Shown here: piece after piece, positions 25,065 through 34,952 of the stretch
Position numbering within the stretch: the first letter of the stretch is position 1
Layout: every line of letters starts with the position of its first letter
Assembly (NCBI GenBank): GCA_013298695.1
Contig: JAAFIS010000005.1
Span: forward strand, 186,001 to 250,000
Direction: 5' to 3'
Source: Betaproteobacteria bacterium
GTDB taxonomy: Bacteria > Pseudomonadota > Gammaproteobacteria > Burkholderiales > Casimicrobiaceae
DNA: 64,000 nucleotides
Notes under the pieces: model-generated
What the model was told of the DNA's origin: nothing
What the model saw: the letters and a program-made list of their open reading frames with translations, nothing else
Database searches by the model: none
Made by a program: the position numbers and the translations under genes

Positions 25065-26168
25065 TTATTGGTTTGACGAAAGCCCCGCCACGGCTTGCGT
25101 CATCGCGTTCTCAGCCTGGCGCAATATTGCTAGTTTCCATTGGTCAGTGTCGGTGTAGAAGGCTGCGAGAAATTGGCGCTTGATCGCATCGCGCTGCGTC
25201 TGTGATGCCTCGGGGTGTAGCTGAAGCCACTGTTCGGCGCGCAACGCTTGCAGGACGTCGGTGAGCGGCAAGGTGCCGTATTCCATTGCGATGCCGGTGT
25301 ATTCGGCTTGTGGACATTCATCATGCACCGAAAACCACATGAGACCCGTGAGCGGCGCTGAGGTGGATGAGCCGTCATATGTTGAGGTGATCGGCGTCGT
25401 GCCGCCGCCCGACCACCAGCGACGGGCGCGCTCAAGCGTTGCGGGATCATTCAATCCTGCATAGATGCGCTCGCCATGACCGCTCGGCCCGAGGCCCGTG
25501 TGTAAATCAATCCATGCGATACGTTTCGCCGTTGCGCCATGTTGTTTGAGCGCTTTGCGCACCGCGAGATTGCTCCACGTCGTTGACGTGCCGCCGAAGA
25601 AAAGTCCTTGCGGAAACTCGTGCTGTCCGCCGGTGATCGCGGCTTGATAGGCCGCATATCCGCGCTCGGCGATAAAGCGCTCGGTCGCCGAGACATTCTC
25701 GGCGCTTGGCGGCCACGTGACGGGCAGCAACAGATGCTGAATTTCGCGATAGGCGGCGTTGACCGGCAGTGGTTGCGAGAAGTCGTGAAAATTTCGATTG
25801 AGATCAACGTTTTCGTGAGTCACCCGTCGCCAATGCGAAAAACCGTACGGATTTAGCGCATGCAAATAAAGCACGGCCACGCCCGCATCGCTCGCTGTTT
25901 TCCGCCACTGCGCGTCGCCGAGAGCCGCGACCTGTACGCCCGTTCCACAATAGCCTTCGACGCCGTGGCAGGCGCTCGAAACGATGAGTAGGTGAGCTGC
26001 ATTAATAGGACCGTCGCGAACGACGTCGAGTGCAAGCGCCTCGCCATCGCGTCCGGTAAGCGGGTGGATGTGAGATTCGACCGCAAGGTTTGCGGCTGCC
26101 GCAGCGCGCAGAAATTTCTCGCGCGCTTCGACGTAGCTGTTGGAGAACGCCTGAATGGAATCGATCAT
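25065..26168 (-). CDS. DUF2817 family protein, M14-like metallopeptidase fold
   Basis: Protein of 367 aa related to zinc carboxypeptidases. Candidate zinc ligands are His and Glu in ACHGVEGYCG (near residue 68) and the histidine in WIDLHTGLG (near 222). The catalytic glutamate is likely in AMEYGTLP (near 298). HALNPYGFSHWRRVTHENVDLNRNF (shown here only as the core of a longer conserved block) is characteristic of DUF2817. The substrate is unknown. No signal peptide is evident, so it is cytoplasmic. It lies downstream of the polyamine genes on the same strand but is separated by a repeat. Confidence 0.8.
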   Translation of the reverse strand: MIDSIQAFSNSYVEAREKFLRAAAAANLAVESHIHPLTGRDGEALALDVVRDGPINAAHLLIVSSACHGVEGYCGTGVQVAALGDAQWRKTASDAGVAVLYLHALNPYGFSHWRRVTHENVDLNRNFHDFSQPLPVNAAYREIQHLLLPVTWPPSAENVSATERFIAERGYAAYQAAITGGQHEFPQGLFFGGTSTTWSNLAVRKALKQHGATAKRIAWIDLHTGLGPSGHGERIYAGLNDPATLERARRWWSGGGTTPITSTYDGSSTSAPLTGLMWFSVHDECPQAEYTGIAMEYGTLPLTDVLQALRAEQWLQLHPEASQTQRDAIKRQFLAAFYTDTDQWKLAILRQAENAMTQAVAGLSSNQ

Positions 26169-26212
26169 GGTTGGAAGTTTTTGTGTGTGTACAGATTAAC
26201 AGAACAATAAAT

Positions 26213-26303
26213 AATCGCCATTAAAATTGGGGCTATACAGGTAAATATAGGCTAGTCAACAAGTTAAAAGAAATGCGGTATCGCCCAATTAATTTGGGCG
26301 GGA
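26213..26303. repeat. Paired-dyad 3'-end repeat, copy 5
   Basis: Right dyad TCGCCCAATTAATTTGGGCG (26281-26300) begins 17 nt past the stop of the glutamine-synthetase-like gene in the transcript sense. Left dyad ATCGCCATTAAAATTGGGGC is at 26214-26233. The AT-rich spacer is about 45 nt. Confidence 0.7.
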
Positions 26304-26316
26304 AAGAGAAGTGCTA

Positions 26317-27621
26317 CTAATACTTATCGGCATATTGCGCCCATTCCCAATCGTGAACCGTTTGCTGAAAGAGAGTGATCTCATCACGCCGTGTCGCCAC
26401 ATGCTGTGCGCAAATGTGTGCGCCAATCGCCTCGGTTAGCGCGGTATCTTTTTCAAGCGCGACTAATGCATCGCCTAGCGTCTGCGGCAAGCGACGCAGT
26501 GACGCGACGGCAGCCGCGTAGTTATCCGATTCATTGGGATCACCTGGCGAGCTAGAGCTTAAGATCCCGTCGATAAACGCGTGAATTACTGCCGCAAGCG
26601 AGAGGTAAATATTGCACGTCGGATCGGGCACTCGCCACTCAATACGCCCAGCCGTGACGCGGGCGGGGAGCGTGCGATTGTTGGTTCCCCAACCGATGTC
26701 GACGGGTGCCCAGGTGGTTCCTGACTGGGAACCGCCGCCGGTGAGGCGTTTGTACGAATTGATCGTGGGCGCGTGAAACGCGGTCAGCGCGGCGGCATGA
26801 TGCAACAAGCCGCCGAGCGCGCTGAGCCCGAGTGGTGAGAGCGTGCCATCACCGCGGTCAAACACGGCGCTGCCTTCAGCGTTCGCGAATGACAAATGGA
26901 AATGCAATCCGCTTCCGGGCCGATCAGCAAACGGCTTTGCCATGCCGCTGTAGACGAGACCATGCTTTTCCGCGATGGCATGCGCAGCGAGTTTGAATCG
27001 AACTAGATTGTCTGCACTCGCTAAGGCTTCGGTGTATTTGAAATTTACTTCGTACTGCGCGGGCGCGTCTTCATGATCAATTTGAATGACGTCGAGTCCG
27101 TATTGGTTGAGCGCTACTTCGAGTTCGCGCAGGCAATCGAACACACGTCCGCGCTGCAGTGATTTCAAATCGTAAGAGGGCTTCGCGAGCCGATCAAGCG
27201 TGTCAGGCACCACGAGTTTTCCTTGTTGATTGCGTTCAAACAAGAAGAACTCTGGCTCAATGCCGACGTTGAGGGTGTAGCCCAGCGCGCTAAGTTTTTT
27301 CGTTGCGCGTTTGAGCGTTTGTCGGGAACAACCGTCGAACACTTCACCTGCAACAAAGCCATCGCAAATCACGTGCAAAGTGTCACGTTGCCAAGGCAAC
27401 ACGCGCGCTGTGGCTGTATCAGCGCGTCCGAAAAACTCAGAGCGTGCGCCATGGCGCGGCAGCCCCGTGCCTTCAATCGACGGGCCGGCGAATCCCGCGC
27501 CGACAGAAACTACCTCGTCCCAGTGCGCGCGCGGGACGATTTTGCCCTTCGCAACGCCATTGATGTCAACAAACTGCGCGAGGATTAAGCGGACGTCGTC
27601 ACCGACGTTCGGAAAACTCAT
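26317..27621 (-). CDS. Glutamine-synthetase-family ligase (GlnT/PuuA-like)
   Basis: ATP-dependent gamma-glutamyl ligase of 434 aa. The N-terminal beta-grasp segment is short (DINGVAKGKIVP), and the catalytic domain shows NVGIEPEFFLF, DHEDAPAQYEVNF, GSGLHFHLSF, the RLTGGGSQSGTTWAP stretch and RIEWRVPDPTCN. It lacks the adenylylation-type C-terminus of GlnA. In this setting it probably glutamylates an amine such as a polyamine or ethanolamine rather than ammonia (inference). The ATG at 27621 overlaps the aldehyde dehydrogenase stop by four bases (ATGA) and is preferred to the ATG at 27642. It is distinct in sequence from puuA at 36460. Confidence 0.85.
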   Translation of the reverse strand: MSFPNVGDDVRLILAQFVDINGVAKGKIVPRAHWDEVVSVGAGFAGPSIEGTGLPRHGARSEFFGRADTATARVLPWQRDTLHVICDGFVAGEVFDGCSRQTLKRATKKLSALGYTLNVGIEPEFFLFERNQQGKLVVPDTLDRLAKPSYDLKSLQRGRVFDCLRELEVALNQYGLDVIQIDHEDAPAQYEVNFKYTEALASADNLVRFKLAAHAIAEKHGLVYSGMAKPFADRPGSGLHFHLSFANAEGSAVFDRGDGTLSPLGLSALGGLLHHAAALTAFHAPTINSYKRLTGGGSQSGTTWAPVDIGWGTNNRTLPARVTAGRIEWRVPDPTCNIYLSLAAVIHAFIDGILSSSSPGDPNESDNYAAAVASLRRLPQTLGDALVALEKDTALTEAIGAHICAQHVATRRDEITLFQQTVHDWEWAQYADKY

Positions 27622-29120
27622 TGCATCGAAAGACGAATCCAAGTCGTCTTGAGTTCGGTGTATTTCTCGACCGCGTGCAACGATTTGTCGCGTCCGTTGC
27701 CTGATTGTTTATAGCCACCAAACGGCACCGTGATGTCGTCTTCGTCGTATTGGTTCACGTGCACGGTACCTGCGCGCAACGCGCCTGCAACGCGATGCGC
27801 GCGATCAATATTGCTGCTCCACACAGCGGCGTGCAATCCGTAGCTCGAATCGTTGGCCATCTTCACGGCATCCGCCTCGTCTTTGAAGCGAATGATAGAG
27901 AGCACGGGGCCAAAGATTTCTTCACGAGCGATTTTCATATCGTTCTTGACGCCGTCAAACACGGTGGGGTTCACGTAGAAACCGCCCGAGTCTTCGCGCG
28001 CAGCGGTGCCACCTGCGACAAGGCGCGCGCCTTCGCTATTGCCAGATTCAATGTAGTTCAAAACAGTGCGCTGTTGGCCTTGATCGACCATCGCACCGAG
28101 CGTAGTGGATGAATCCAGCGGATCGCCCGGCGTAAAGCGCGGCACTTGCGCGAGCACTTTTTCAACGAAGGCGTCGGCCACACTTTCCTGAACAAACAGG
28201 CGCGACGGCGCATTGCAGCTCTCGCCTTGGTTGTAAAACATCGAGCCGGCCGCGGTCGCTGCTGCACGATCTAGGTCGGAGAAATCCGCGAAAACCAGAT
28301 TCGCAGATTTTCCTCCTAGCTCGTTGAAAACGCGTTTCAAGTTGCTTTGACCTGAATACTCGAGCATCTTCCGTCCAACGCGCGTGGAGCCAGTAAAGCC
28401 GATGGCATCGACATCCATGTGCAGTGCGAGGGCTTCGCCCGCTTCGTGGCCAAAACCGGGAACAACGTTGAACACGCCTGAAGGCAATCCCGCTTCCATC
28501 GCAAGTTCAGCCAATCGCATCGCGGTGAGCGGGGATTTCTCGCTGGGTTTCAACACGAGCGAGTTACCTGCGGCCAGCGCGGGACCAATCTTCCAGCTCG
28601 CCATAAGCATCGGGTAATTCCACGGCACGATTGCGCCGATCACGCCCATCGCTTCGCGACGTATGAGCGCAAGCGCGTTGTGTGGCGTGGGCGCGATCTC
28701 GTCGTACACCTTGTCAATCGCCTCACCGTACCACGCGATGCAATTGGCCGCGCCTCCGACATCGGCAGCGAGCGCATTTTTGATCGGCTTGCCCATGTCA
28801 ATGGTTTCGAGCAGCGCGAGCTCTTCTTTATTCTTCATGATTAACTCAGCGAACTTCACGAGCACACGTTTGCGCTTTGCAGGCGCTTGTTTCGACCAAG
28901 CGCCCGACTCGAACGCTACGCGGGCTGACTTCACCGCAAGGTCAATATCTTCCGCTTTGCAGCGCGCGGATTGCGTGACTGTTTTTCCGTCAATCGGTGA
29001 AATCACCGCAAAGGTTTCACCATTGACCGCGTTCACGCGCTGTCCGTCGATAAAGGCGCGTGCATCAAGCGTTAACGTAGCGGCTTTAGTGCGCCAATCG
29101 GTGGAAAGAGGTTGGTTCAT
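27618..29120 (-). CDS. puuC: Aldehyde dehydrogenase, PuuC-like (gamma-glutamyl-aminobutyraldehyde oxidation)
   Basis: NAD(P)-dependent aldehyde dehydrogenase of 500 aa. Hallmarks are VPWNYPMLMASWKIGPALAAG (cofactor side), GFTGSTRVGRKML, the catalytic glutamate in FNELGGKS and the catalytic cysteine in NQGESCNAPSR, followed by EEIFGPVLSI. The context of polyamine uptake, glutamylation and transamination genes points to oxidation of 4-aminobutyraldehyde or its gamma-glutamyl form. The ATG at 29120 is chosen because the family N-terminus begins there. It is coupled to the downstream ligase gene and lies below a terminator that follows the porin gene. Confidence 0.88.
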   Translation of the reverse strand: MNQPLSTDWRTKAATLTLDARAFIDGQRVNAVNGETFAVISPIDGKTVTQSARCKAEDIDLAVKSARVAFESGAWSKQAPAKRKRVLVKFAELIMKNKEELALLETIDMGKPIKNALAADVGGAANCIAWYGEAIDKVYDEIAPTPHNALALIRREAMGVIGAIVPWNYPMLMASWKIGPALAAGNSLVLKPSEKSPLTAMRLAELAMEAGLPSGVFNVVPGFGHEAGEALALHMDVDAIGFTGSTRVGRKMLEYSGQSNLKRVFNELGGKSANLVFADFSDLDRAAATAAGSMFYNQGESCNAPSRLFVQESVADAFVEKVLAQVPRFTPGDPLDSSTTLGAMVDQGQQRTVLNYIESGNSEGARLVAGGTAAREDSGGFYVNPTVFDGVKNDMKIAREEIFGPVLSIIRFKDEADAVKMANDSSYGLHAAVWSSNIDRAHRVAGALRAGTVHVNQYDEDDITVPFGGYKQSGNGRDKSLHAVEKYTELKTTWIRLSMQ

Positions 29121-29173
29121 ATACGTAAATCCGAAAATGTCGAACAAGATTGAGGATACACCGCGTGTAAATA

Positions 29174-29199
29174 AAAGAGCCCGACGTAGCGGGCTCTTT
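29174..29199 (-). terminator. Rho-independent terminator after the porin gene
   Basis: AAAGAGCCCG and CGGGCTCTTT pair around a six-base loop; on the minus strand the stem is followed by TTTTATTT. It lies 20 nt after the porin stop, so the aldehyde dehydrogenase-ligase pair needs its own promoter or read-through. Confidence 0.85.
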
Positions 29200-29218
29200 C
29201 CGGTGCACTGGTCTTGGC

Positions 29219-30628
29219 TTAGAAGGTAATGACCGTAGACACGCCAAACACGTGGTTATTTTTGCGATAACTTCCGTCGTTCACGTATTGAAATACGCGC
29301 TTGTTCGATGCGTCGTAGCGATATTCCGCCTTGATCGTGGTGAATTGATTGAGCAGGTAATTCAATCCGAGCGAGAGGGCGTAGCGGTTCGATCCTTTAT
29401 TCGGATCACCTACTTCCCATTGACCGTTTTCACCGTTGGCGTCGGTGACAAACACCATGCCAGGGCCGAACCCGTTCACGCCGTCAGCACACGGCTGATC
29501 GGTATTTGCACCGAGCGTTCCGTCCTCATTGCGTGCCGCGTAGCATGCAGAGTTGAAAAACACGTTGTAAGTTCCACCACCGTTTTTCGTATTGTTCAAA
29601 TAATCGGCGCGGGCCATGACTTCAAATCGCGGCGTGATTTTGTAACCCGCTAGACCCGACAACCCGAACCAGCGCGCATTGCCACCGTTGAACGCGGCAT
29701 TCTTTTGCTGCCCCGCAGCCACTTGACCTTGCAGGGTAAGAGGGCCGCGAATGAAATAGCCATCGACTTCGAGTGCGTTGAGCGTGGTGGAGCCGCCAGC
29801 GACCGCGTTTGCGATTTTGCCGTGCTGCCCCGCAAAACCAAAGCCGTTGAACTCTCCCTTTGCGTAGTCAACGCGATAGGACAGCAGTGGTGAGCGCTGA
29901 CCGCTTCCGTAGCGGTTTGCGTTCACGTTGCCAAGTACGCCCTTGTAGATCCATTTGCCGTCTGTGATTTCGCCTCCGACGCCTACGTAATAAGTAGGTG
30001 CGACGAAGTCGAACAAGAGGTTATGAGTAATAAATTTTTGCTGGTGTGGCAACAAGTATTCGTAGCCGCTCCAATCCGGAATCGCGCCAGCGATCAAGCG
30101 TTTCTGCAATCCATCAATGGGGATCGATACCGACGCTTCGTGAACGATCGAGCCAATGTTGTAGCCCGAGACGGTACTCTTGTGCGGTGCAAGCGTTAGG
30201 CGCCAGCGTGTGCCGCCGTCCATTTCTTTTTGCAGATCAAGCCACGCCATACCGAAGTATGAATTGTCGTACGCGTAGGCCTCTCCATTCTGGAAATTAT
30301 TCAGAAACTGGAAGCTTGAGGTTTTCTGTGCACGGTTCGCAATGAACGTCGGATCCATACCGCCGCTGAATTTAAATTGCTTTAGTCCTTGCGCTTCGAT
30401 GTTGTCCTCAAGCGCTTCTGCCTTCACCGCAATGCGATTGAATTCGGAAACGTCAACCTTAGGTTTACTCTGTTCTTCTTTGAGTTGCACCTCGAGTTGT
30501 TCAACTCGTGTTTTAAGCGCTCGCAATTCTTTCAAAATCTCTTCGTTAGACTGCGCCAGCGCTGGTGTAATCAGCGCGGCAGATACCAGCGCGGTAACGA
30601 GTACGCTGAGCTTGAACGGTTGGGTCAT
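29219..30628 (-). CDS. DUF3138-type outer-membrane porin
   Basis: Predicted outer-membrane beta-barrel of 469 aa. A signal peptide (cleavage after PALA, near residue 25) is followed by a coiled coil at about 28-60 (EEILKELRALKTRVEQLEVQLKEE), then alternating amphipathic strands and a terminal phenylalanine (STVITF), the usual barrel-assembly signal. The coiled coil may trimerise the pore. The ATG at 30628 has GAGGAGAGAAAC upstream; the frame to 30772 is an artefact overlapping potI. It closes the pot operon, so it may admit polyamines through the outer membrane (inference). Confidence 0.82.
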   Translation of the reverse strand: MTQPFKLSVLVTALVSAALITPALAQSNEEILKELRALKTRVEQLEVQLKEEQSKPKVDVSEFNRIAVKAEALEDNIEAQGLKQFKFSGGMDPTFIANRAQKTSSFQFLNNFQNGEAYAYDNSYFGMAWLDLQKEMDGGTRWRLTLAPHKSTVSGYNIGSIVHEASVSIPIDGLQKRLIAGAIPDWSGYEYLLPHQQKFITHNLLFDFVAPTYYVGVGGEITDGKWIYKGVLGNVNANRYGSGQRSPLLSYRVDYAKGEFNGFGFAGQHGKIANAVAGGSTTLNALEVDGYFIRGPLTLQGQVAAGQQKNAAFNGGNARWFGLSGLAGYKITPRFEVMARADYLNNTKNGGGTYNVFFNSACYAARNEDGTLGANTDQPCADGVNGFGPGMVFVTDANGENGQWEVGDPNKGSNRYALSLGLNYLLNQFTTIKAEYRYDASNKRVFQYVNDGSYRKNNHVFGVSTVITF

Positions 30629-30689
30629 GTTTCTCTCCTCAATGATGGCTTGCGTGTTGTGTGTGGTGTTTGTACAGCAACGAAATTGA

Positions 30690-31526
30690 TTAGGTGGGCT
30701 GAGCCTCGCGATAGGCAGCCGCTTGTTCTTCAGCTCGCTTTTTCTCTTGTCGCGCAAGCCAAATGCTGCCAAAAATCACGCCGACTGCAACAATCGTAAT
30801 CATGACTGTGGCAACGGCGTTGATCGTCGGGCTCAATCCTAATTTAGCGCGCGAGAATATGACGATGGGCAGAGTGGTAGAGCCCGGTCCGGAAAGGAAC
30901 GCGGAGAGCACCACATCGTCGAGCGAGATCGTAAATGTGAGCAACCACGCTGAAACCATCGACTGCGAAATCATTGGTAGGGTGACTAAGCGAAACACCT
31001 GATGAGGGCGACATCCCAAATCCATCGCGGCCTCCTCAAGCGATTTATCCATTTCCATCAATCGCGATTGAATCACCACCGCAGCGTAGGCCATACCGAG
31101 CAAGGTGTGCCCAAGCCAAATGGTCATGATGCCACGTTCGGGAAAACCGAAGGCGCGCTGCACCGAAACCAGCATCAACAACAACGACAAACCGATAATG
31201 ACTTCCGGCATCACGAGCGGTGCGTTAATCATGCCTGAAAACAGGGTGCGCCCCCGAAACTTGGTATAGCGCACCATCGCAAACGCAGCAAGCGTTCCGA
31301 GGATGACCGATGCTGTTGCCGTGAAAAATGCGATTTTCAGCGACAGCCAAAGTGCTTCACGAATCTCGCGATCATTAACGATTTCTGCGTACCATTTGAA
31401 AGTAAATCCGCCCCAAGACGTGTTTAAGCGTGAATCGTTAAACGAAAAGACAACGAGCGTGAGAATGGGCAAATACAGGAATAGATAGACAGCAATCAGC
31501 CAGCCGAGCCCGAATTTTGATTTCAT
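30690..31526 (-). CDS. potI: Putrescine ABC transporter permease PotI
   Basis: Inner-membrane permease of 278 aa with six predicted helices. It has the EAA-type cytoplasmic loop that contacts the ATPase (EEAAMDLGCRPHQVFRLVTLP, cut here to its core, near residue 165). It pairs with PotH to form the channel. The ATG overlaps the potH stop by four bases, so it is co-translated. Confidence 0.93.
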   Translation of the reverse strand: MKSKFGLGWLIAVYLFLYLPILTLVVFSFNDSRLNTSWGGFTFKWYAEIVNDREIREALWLSLKIAFFTATASVILGTLAAFAMVRYTKFRGRTLFSGMINAPLVMPEVIIGLSLLLMLVSVQRAFGFPERGIMTIWLGHTLLGMAYAAVVIQSRLMEMDKSLEEAAMDLGCRPHQVFRLVTLPMISQSMVSAWLLTFTISLDDVVLSAFLSGPGSTTLPIVIFSRAKLGLSPTINAVATVMITIVAVGVIFGSIWLARQEKKRAEEQAAAYREAQPT

Positions 31527-32455
31527 GCGCGACCCTTTTCACGCGCAGCGTTTTCCGTCTGATACTTATTGAATATCGCTAGAGGAATAATGATGAGTAA
31601 CACCATCACCACCGCCACTGCGGAGGCCATCGCCCAATCGTTATTGCTGAAGAATTCATCCCACAATACGCGCCCGATCATTAACGTGCTCGGTCCTCCC
31701 AGTAACTCTGGGATTACGAATTCGCCCACGCAAGGGATGAATACCAGCATAGAGCCTGCCACGATACCCGCTTTCGAAAGTGGCACCGTGATTTTCCAGA
31801 ATGCCGTCAGCGGCCGCGCGCCTAAATCCGATGCAGCTTCGAGCAAGCGAATATCGAGCTTCACCAGATTTGCGTAGAGCGGCAAAATCATGAACGGCAA
31901 GTAGGCGTACACCATACCGATGACGAGCGAAAATGAGGTGTTCATCATCTTGATCGGTTCGCTTACTATTCCCAACCCAAGGAGTATGTCGTTAATCACG
32001 CCGTTGTTCGCAAGCAAACCTTTCCACGCGAACACGCGGAGCAGCAGAGATGTCCAAAACGGCAGCATGACCATCATCAAGAGCGCGGGACGCCATGCAG
32101 CGGGGGAACGCGCCATGAAGTAGGCAAACGGATATCCGATGAACAGACATATGAGCGTCGTGATCGCGGCGTAATAAAGCGATGACAAATAGGTTTTGAC
32201 GTAGAGTGCGTCTGAGGCAAGGAACGCGTAGTTGCCCCACTTCACGTTCCAAGTCAGCGTACCGTCGCTGATCGTGAACATGTCTTTGAAATGGATGCCG
32301 TCAGATTCAGAAATACTGATCTTCATCACGATGATGAACGGCACTAGAAAGAGCAGCAACAACCAAACGTAGGGTATGCCGATCACCGTGCGCGCGCCAA
32401 ATGCGCCGAGCAAGCGGTCGCCGGTACTCACAATCGGCTTGCGGCGATTGCTCAT
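31523..32455 (-). CDS. potH: Putrescine ABC transporter permease PotH
   Basis: Inner-membrane permease of 310 aa with six hydrophobic segments. The EAA loop reads LLEAASDLGARPLTAFWKIT near residue 205. The stretch YVWLLLLFLVPFIIV near residue 27 is the typical first helix of this family. The start overlaps potG by four bases (ATGA), and the end overlaps potI by four bases. It works with PotF, PotG and PotI in putrescine import. Confidence 0.94.
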   Translation of the reverse strand: MSNRRKPIVSTGDRLLGAFGARTVIGIPYVWLLLLFLVPFIIVMKISISESDGIHFKDMFTISDGTLTWNVKWGNYAFLASDALYVKTYLSSLYYAAITTLICLFIGYPFAYFMARSPAAWRPALLMMVMLPFWTSLLLRVFAWKGLLANNGVINDILLGLGIVSEPIKMMNTSFSLVIGMVYAYLPFMILPLYANLVKLDIRLLEAASDLGARPLTAFWKITVPLSKAGIVAGSMLVFIPCVGEFVIPELLGGPSTLMIGRVLWDEFFSNNDWAMASAVAVVMVLLIIIPLAIFNKYQTENAAREKGRA

Positions 32456-33594
32456 TGCGTTAGCACCACCACATCAGAGCCGTCCCACCACGCATAGACA
32501 GTGTCGTCCCAGTCGAGGCGATTTTCATCGTGTCGCGCGTCGTTCGAATTCATGACCTTCAAAGTCATGCCGGTATCTAGCTTGACGTGATAGGTGGTGT
32601 AGCTGCCGAGATAGGAAACGTTTTTTACGATGCCCCGCACACAGTTGTATCCGTCCTCGCGGGCGCTTTCGCGCTCAGCGGGCGTTGGCGCGGTGCGTTG
32701 CAGGCAAATCTTTTCTGGGCGAATGGCGACTTGTACCGCCATGCCCTGAGTGCCGGTGATACCGTGACTGACGTAGATTTTTCCTTCGGGACTATCGATC
32801 ATGACGTAGTCAGGCTCATCAACCGTTAGGCTGCCTTTGAAGAGATTTACGTTTCCAATGAAATCAGCGACATACACCGTCTGCGGCGTTTCGTAAATTT
32901 CGCGCGGCGCGCCGACTTGCAAAAAGCGACCGGATTGCATCACCGCGACGCGATCTGCCATCGTCATCGCTTCTTCCTGATCATGGGTCACCATGACGCA
33001 GGTGACGCCAACTTCGGAAATGATGTTGACCAACTCAATTTGCGTTTGCTCGCGCAGTTTTTTGTCGAGCGCACCGAGCGGCTCGTCGAGCAGCAAAAGT
33101 CTTGGACGCTTCGCAAGCGAGCGCGCGAGCGCGACGCGTTGTTGTTGTCCGCCCGAGAGTTGGTGTGGTTTACGTTTGGCGAAAGCTTTGAGCTGCGTCA
33201 GATCGAGCATCGCATTCACTCGCGCGTCGATCTGATCGGACGGCATGCCGTCTCGCTCTAGGCCAAACGCGATGTTTTGCGTGACGGTGAGATGCGGAAA
33301 CAACGCATAGCTCTGAAACATCATGTTGATCGGACGCTGATACGGCGGCATCCGCGTAATGTCTTCACCCTCTAGCACGATCGCGCCTGAAGTGGGCGTT
33401 TCAAATCCAGCCAGCATTCGCAGCAACGTGCTTTTTCCGCAGCCCGACGCGCCGAGCAATGCAAATATTTCACCTTTGCGAATGTCGATTGAAACGCTAT
33501 CGACGGCCGCGACGTCGCCAAACTTTTTGGTTAGTTTGTTAATTCGAAGAATACTGCTGTTGCCCGAATTCCCAGTTTGCGCGGCGTCCGCCAT
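32452..33594 (-). CDS. potG: Putrescine ABC transporter ATP-binding protein PotG
   Basis: ATPase of 380 aa that powers uptake. Walker A is GASGCGKST near residue 53, the signature is LSGGQQQRVALARSL near 148, Walker B is LLLLDEPLGALD near 168 and the switch histidine is in VTHDQEEAM. The C-terminal 130 residues form the TOBE/MOP-like regulatory domain of the spermidine/putrescine class. It overlaps potH by four bases and starts 64 bp after potF, so the four genes are one operon. Confidence 0.95.
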   Translation of the reverse strand: MADAAQTGNSGNSSILRINKLTKKFGDVAAVDSVSIDIRKGEIFALLGASGCGKSTLLRMLAGFETPTSGAIVLEGEDITRMPPYQRPINMMFQSYALFPHLTVTQNIAFGLERDGMPSDQIDARVNAMLDLTQLKAFAKRKPHQLSGGQQQRVALARSLAKRPRLLLLDEPLGALDKKLREQTQIELVNIISEVGVTCVMVTHDQEEAMTMADRVAVMQSGRFLQVGAPREIYETPQTVYVADFIGNVNLFKGSLTVDEPDYVMIDSPEGKIYVSHGITGTQGMAVQVAIRPEKICLQRTAPTPAERESAREDGYNCVRGIVKNVSYLGSYTTYHVKLDTGMTLKVMNSNDARHDENRLDWDDTVYAWWDGSDVVVLTQ

Positions 33595-33658
33595 GTCGTC
33601 CCCTGATGCGTCAAATTACGGCGTGCGTTTTTCTGTGCGCCGCCGCATGTTGTTTCAG

Positions 33659-34792
33659 TTACAAACCGGTTTTAAAACTGGTGTATATCCGGGTGATGGT
33701 GCGGCGAATGTCGTTCGGAACGGAATCGACCGCGACTAGCTTTTTCGCATCCGCCTCCTTCAAAAACACCGAAGGATTCTCAGCGACCTCTTTCTTTACA
33801 AACTTGATGCTTTCCTTGTTCGGGTTTGCGTAGAACACTTTGTTGCTGAGCGATGCATGAACCTCAGGCTTTAAGATGTAGTTGATAAATTTGTAGGCGT
33901 TTTCCACGTTGCTGGCATCAGCGGGAATTGCCATCGTGTCAAAGAACGGTACGCCGCCGCCCGGTGGAATGAGCGCTTCAATCTTGTTGCCATTCTTCGC
34001 ATCAATCGCGCGCTGCCGTGCAATATTGATGTCGCCAGACCAACCCAGCGCTACGCAGATTGAGCCGCCTGCCATATCGTTGATATAACCCGATGAAGAG
34101 AAAAGGGTGACGTAGGGGCGAATTTTCTGCAATGCCGGGAGCGCATCTCGATAATCTGCAGCGTTTCGGCTGTAGGCATATTTGCCCTGATAATGCAGCA
34201 TCGTCGGCACGATTTCAGACGCAGAATCAAGGAAACTTACGCCGCAAGATTTAACTTTGCTGATGTATTTCTCATCAAACACTAAGTCGTATGGATTGGT
34301 TGGCATCGGCAAGTTACCGAGCGCGGCCTTTACTTTATCAACGTTGATCCCAACCGTGGTAAACCCCCAGAGCCAAGGAATGATGTGCGCATTGCCAGGG
34401 TCGAGCTTGGTCATTGATCCCATGATTGCCGGATCAAGATTCTTGTAATTCGGAATTTTTGACTTATCGAGTTTCTGCAGCAAACCGCCGGCGATTTGAA
34501 TCGCAGCCCAGTTAGAAGACGGCACTACGATGTCATAGCCGGTTTTTCCGGCGACCAATTTCGCATGAAGAATTTCGTTGTTATCGAAGGTGTCGTAGCG
34601 CACCTTGATACCGGTTTCCTTCTCAAAATTTTTGATCGTGTCTTCGGCGATGTAATCCGACCAGTTGTAGATATTGAGCACGCCCTGTGCGCTGGCGGCA
34701 ATCGGCGTTAATGCAATCGCCACGCCTGCGACCGCCGCAGAGGTGAGCAGGGCGCGCTTGAGTTTCGAGAGCGAAGACGGAAGTGGTTTCAC
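33659..34792 (-). CDS. potF: Periplasmic putrescine-binding protein PotF
   Basis: Solute receptor of 377 aa, with a signal peptide to about residue 35 (cleavage after ASA). The mature start GVLNIYNWSDYIAEDTIKNFEKETG, of which NIYNWSDYI is the key block, and later LVAGKTGYDIVVPSSNW, WLWGFTTVGIN and VALGWSGDI are typical of PotD/PotF receptors. These contain the tryptophan, serine and aspartate residues that hold the polyamine. It sits directly between the transaminase spuC and potG. It could bind spermidine as well as putrescine; the degradative neighbours favour putrescine. Confidence 0.93.
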   Translation of the reverse strand: MKPLPSSLSKLKRALLTSAAVAGVAIALTPIAASAQGVLNIYNWSDYIAEDTIKNFEKETGIKVRYDTFDNNEILHAKLVAGKTGYDIVVPSSNWAAIQIAGGLLQKLDKSKIPNYKNLDPAIMGSMTKLDPGNAHIIPWLWGFTTVGINVDKVKAALGNLPMPTNPYDLVFDEKYISKVKSCGVSFLDSASEIVPTMLHYQGKYAYSRNAADYRDALPALQKIRPYVTLFSSSGYINDMAGGSICVALGWSGDINIARQRAIDAKNGNKIEALIPPGGGVPFFDTMAIPADASNVENAYKFINYILKPEVHASLSNKVFYANPNKESIKFVKKEVAENPSVFLKEADAKKLVAVDSVPNDIRRTITRIYTSFKTGL

Positions 34793-34952
34793 GAAAGAGC
34801 CTCCAGGAACTTGAAAGAGAGTGTGGTGTTATTTGGTGCGAATTTCTGTGACGCAGCGCCCGAAAACGGCGCGCTTGTAAGCAGTGTGCAGCATAACGGT
34901 TGAATGATCGAATGGGTATACGAGTGCCAGCAAGATTGATACCGACTGTGGG

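Noticed and set aside
27223-27588. Plus-strand frame inside the glutamine-synthetase-like gene
   Set aside because: It lies wholly within a well-supported gene on the other strand.
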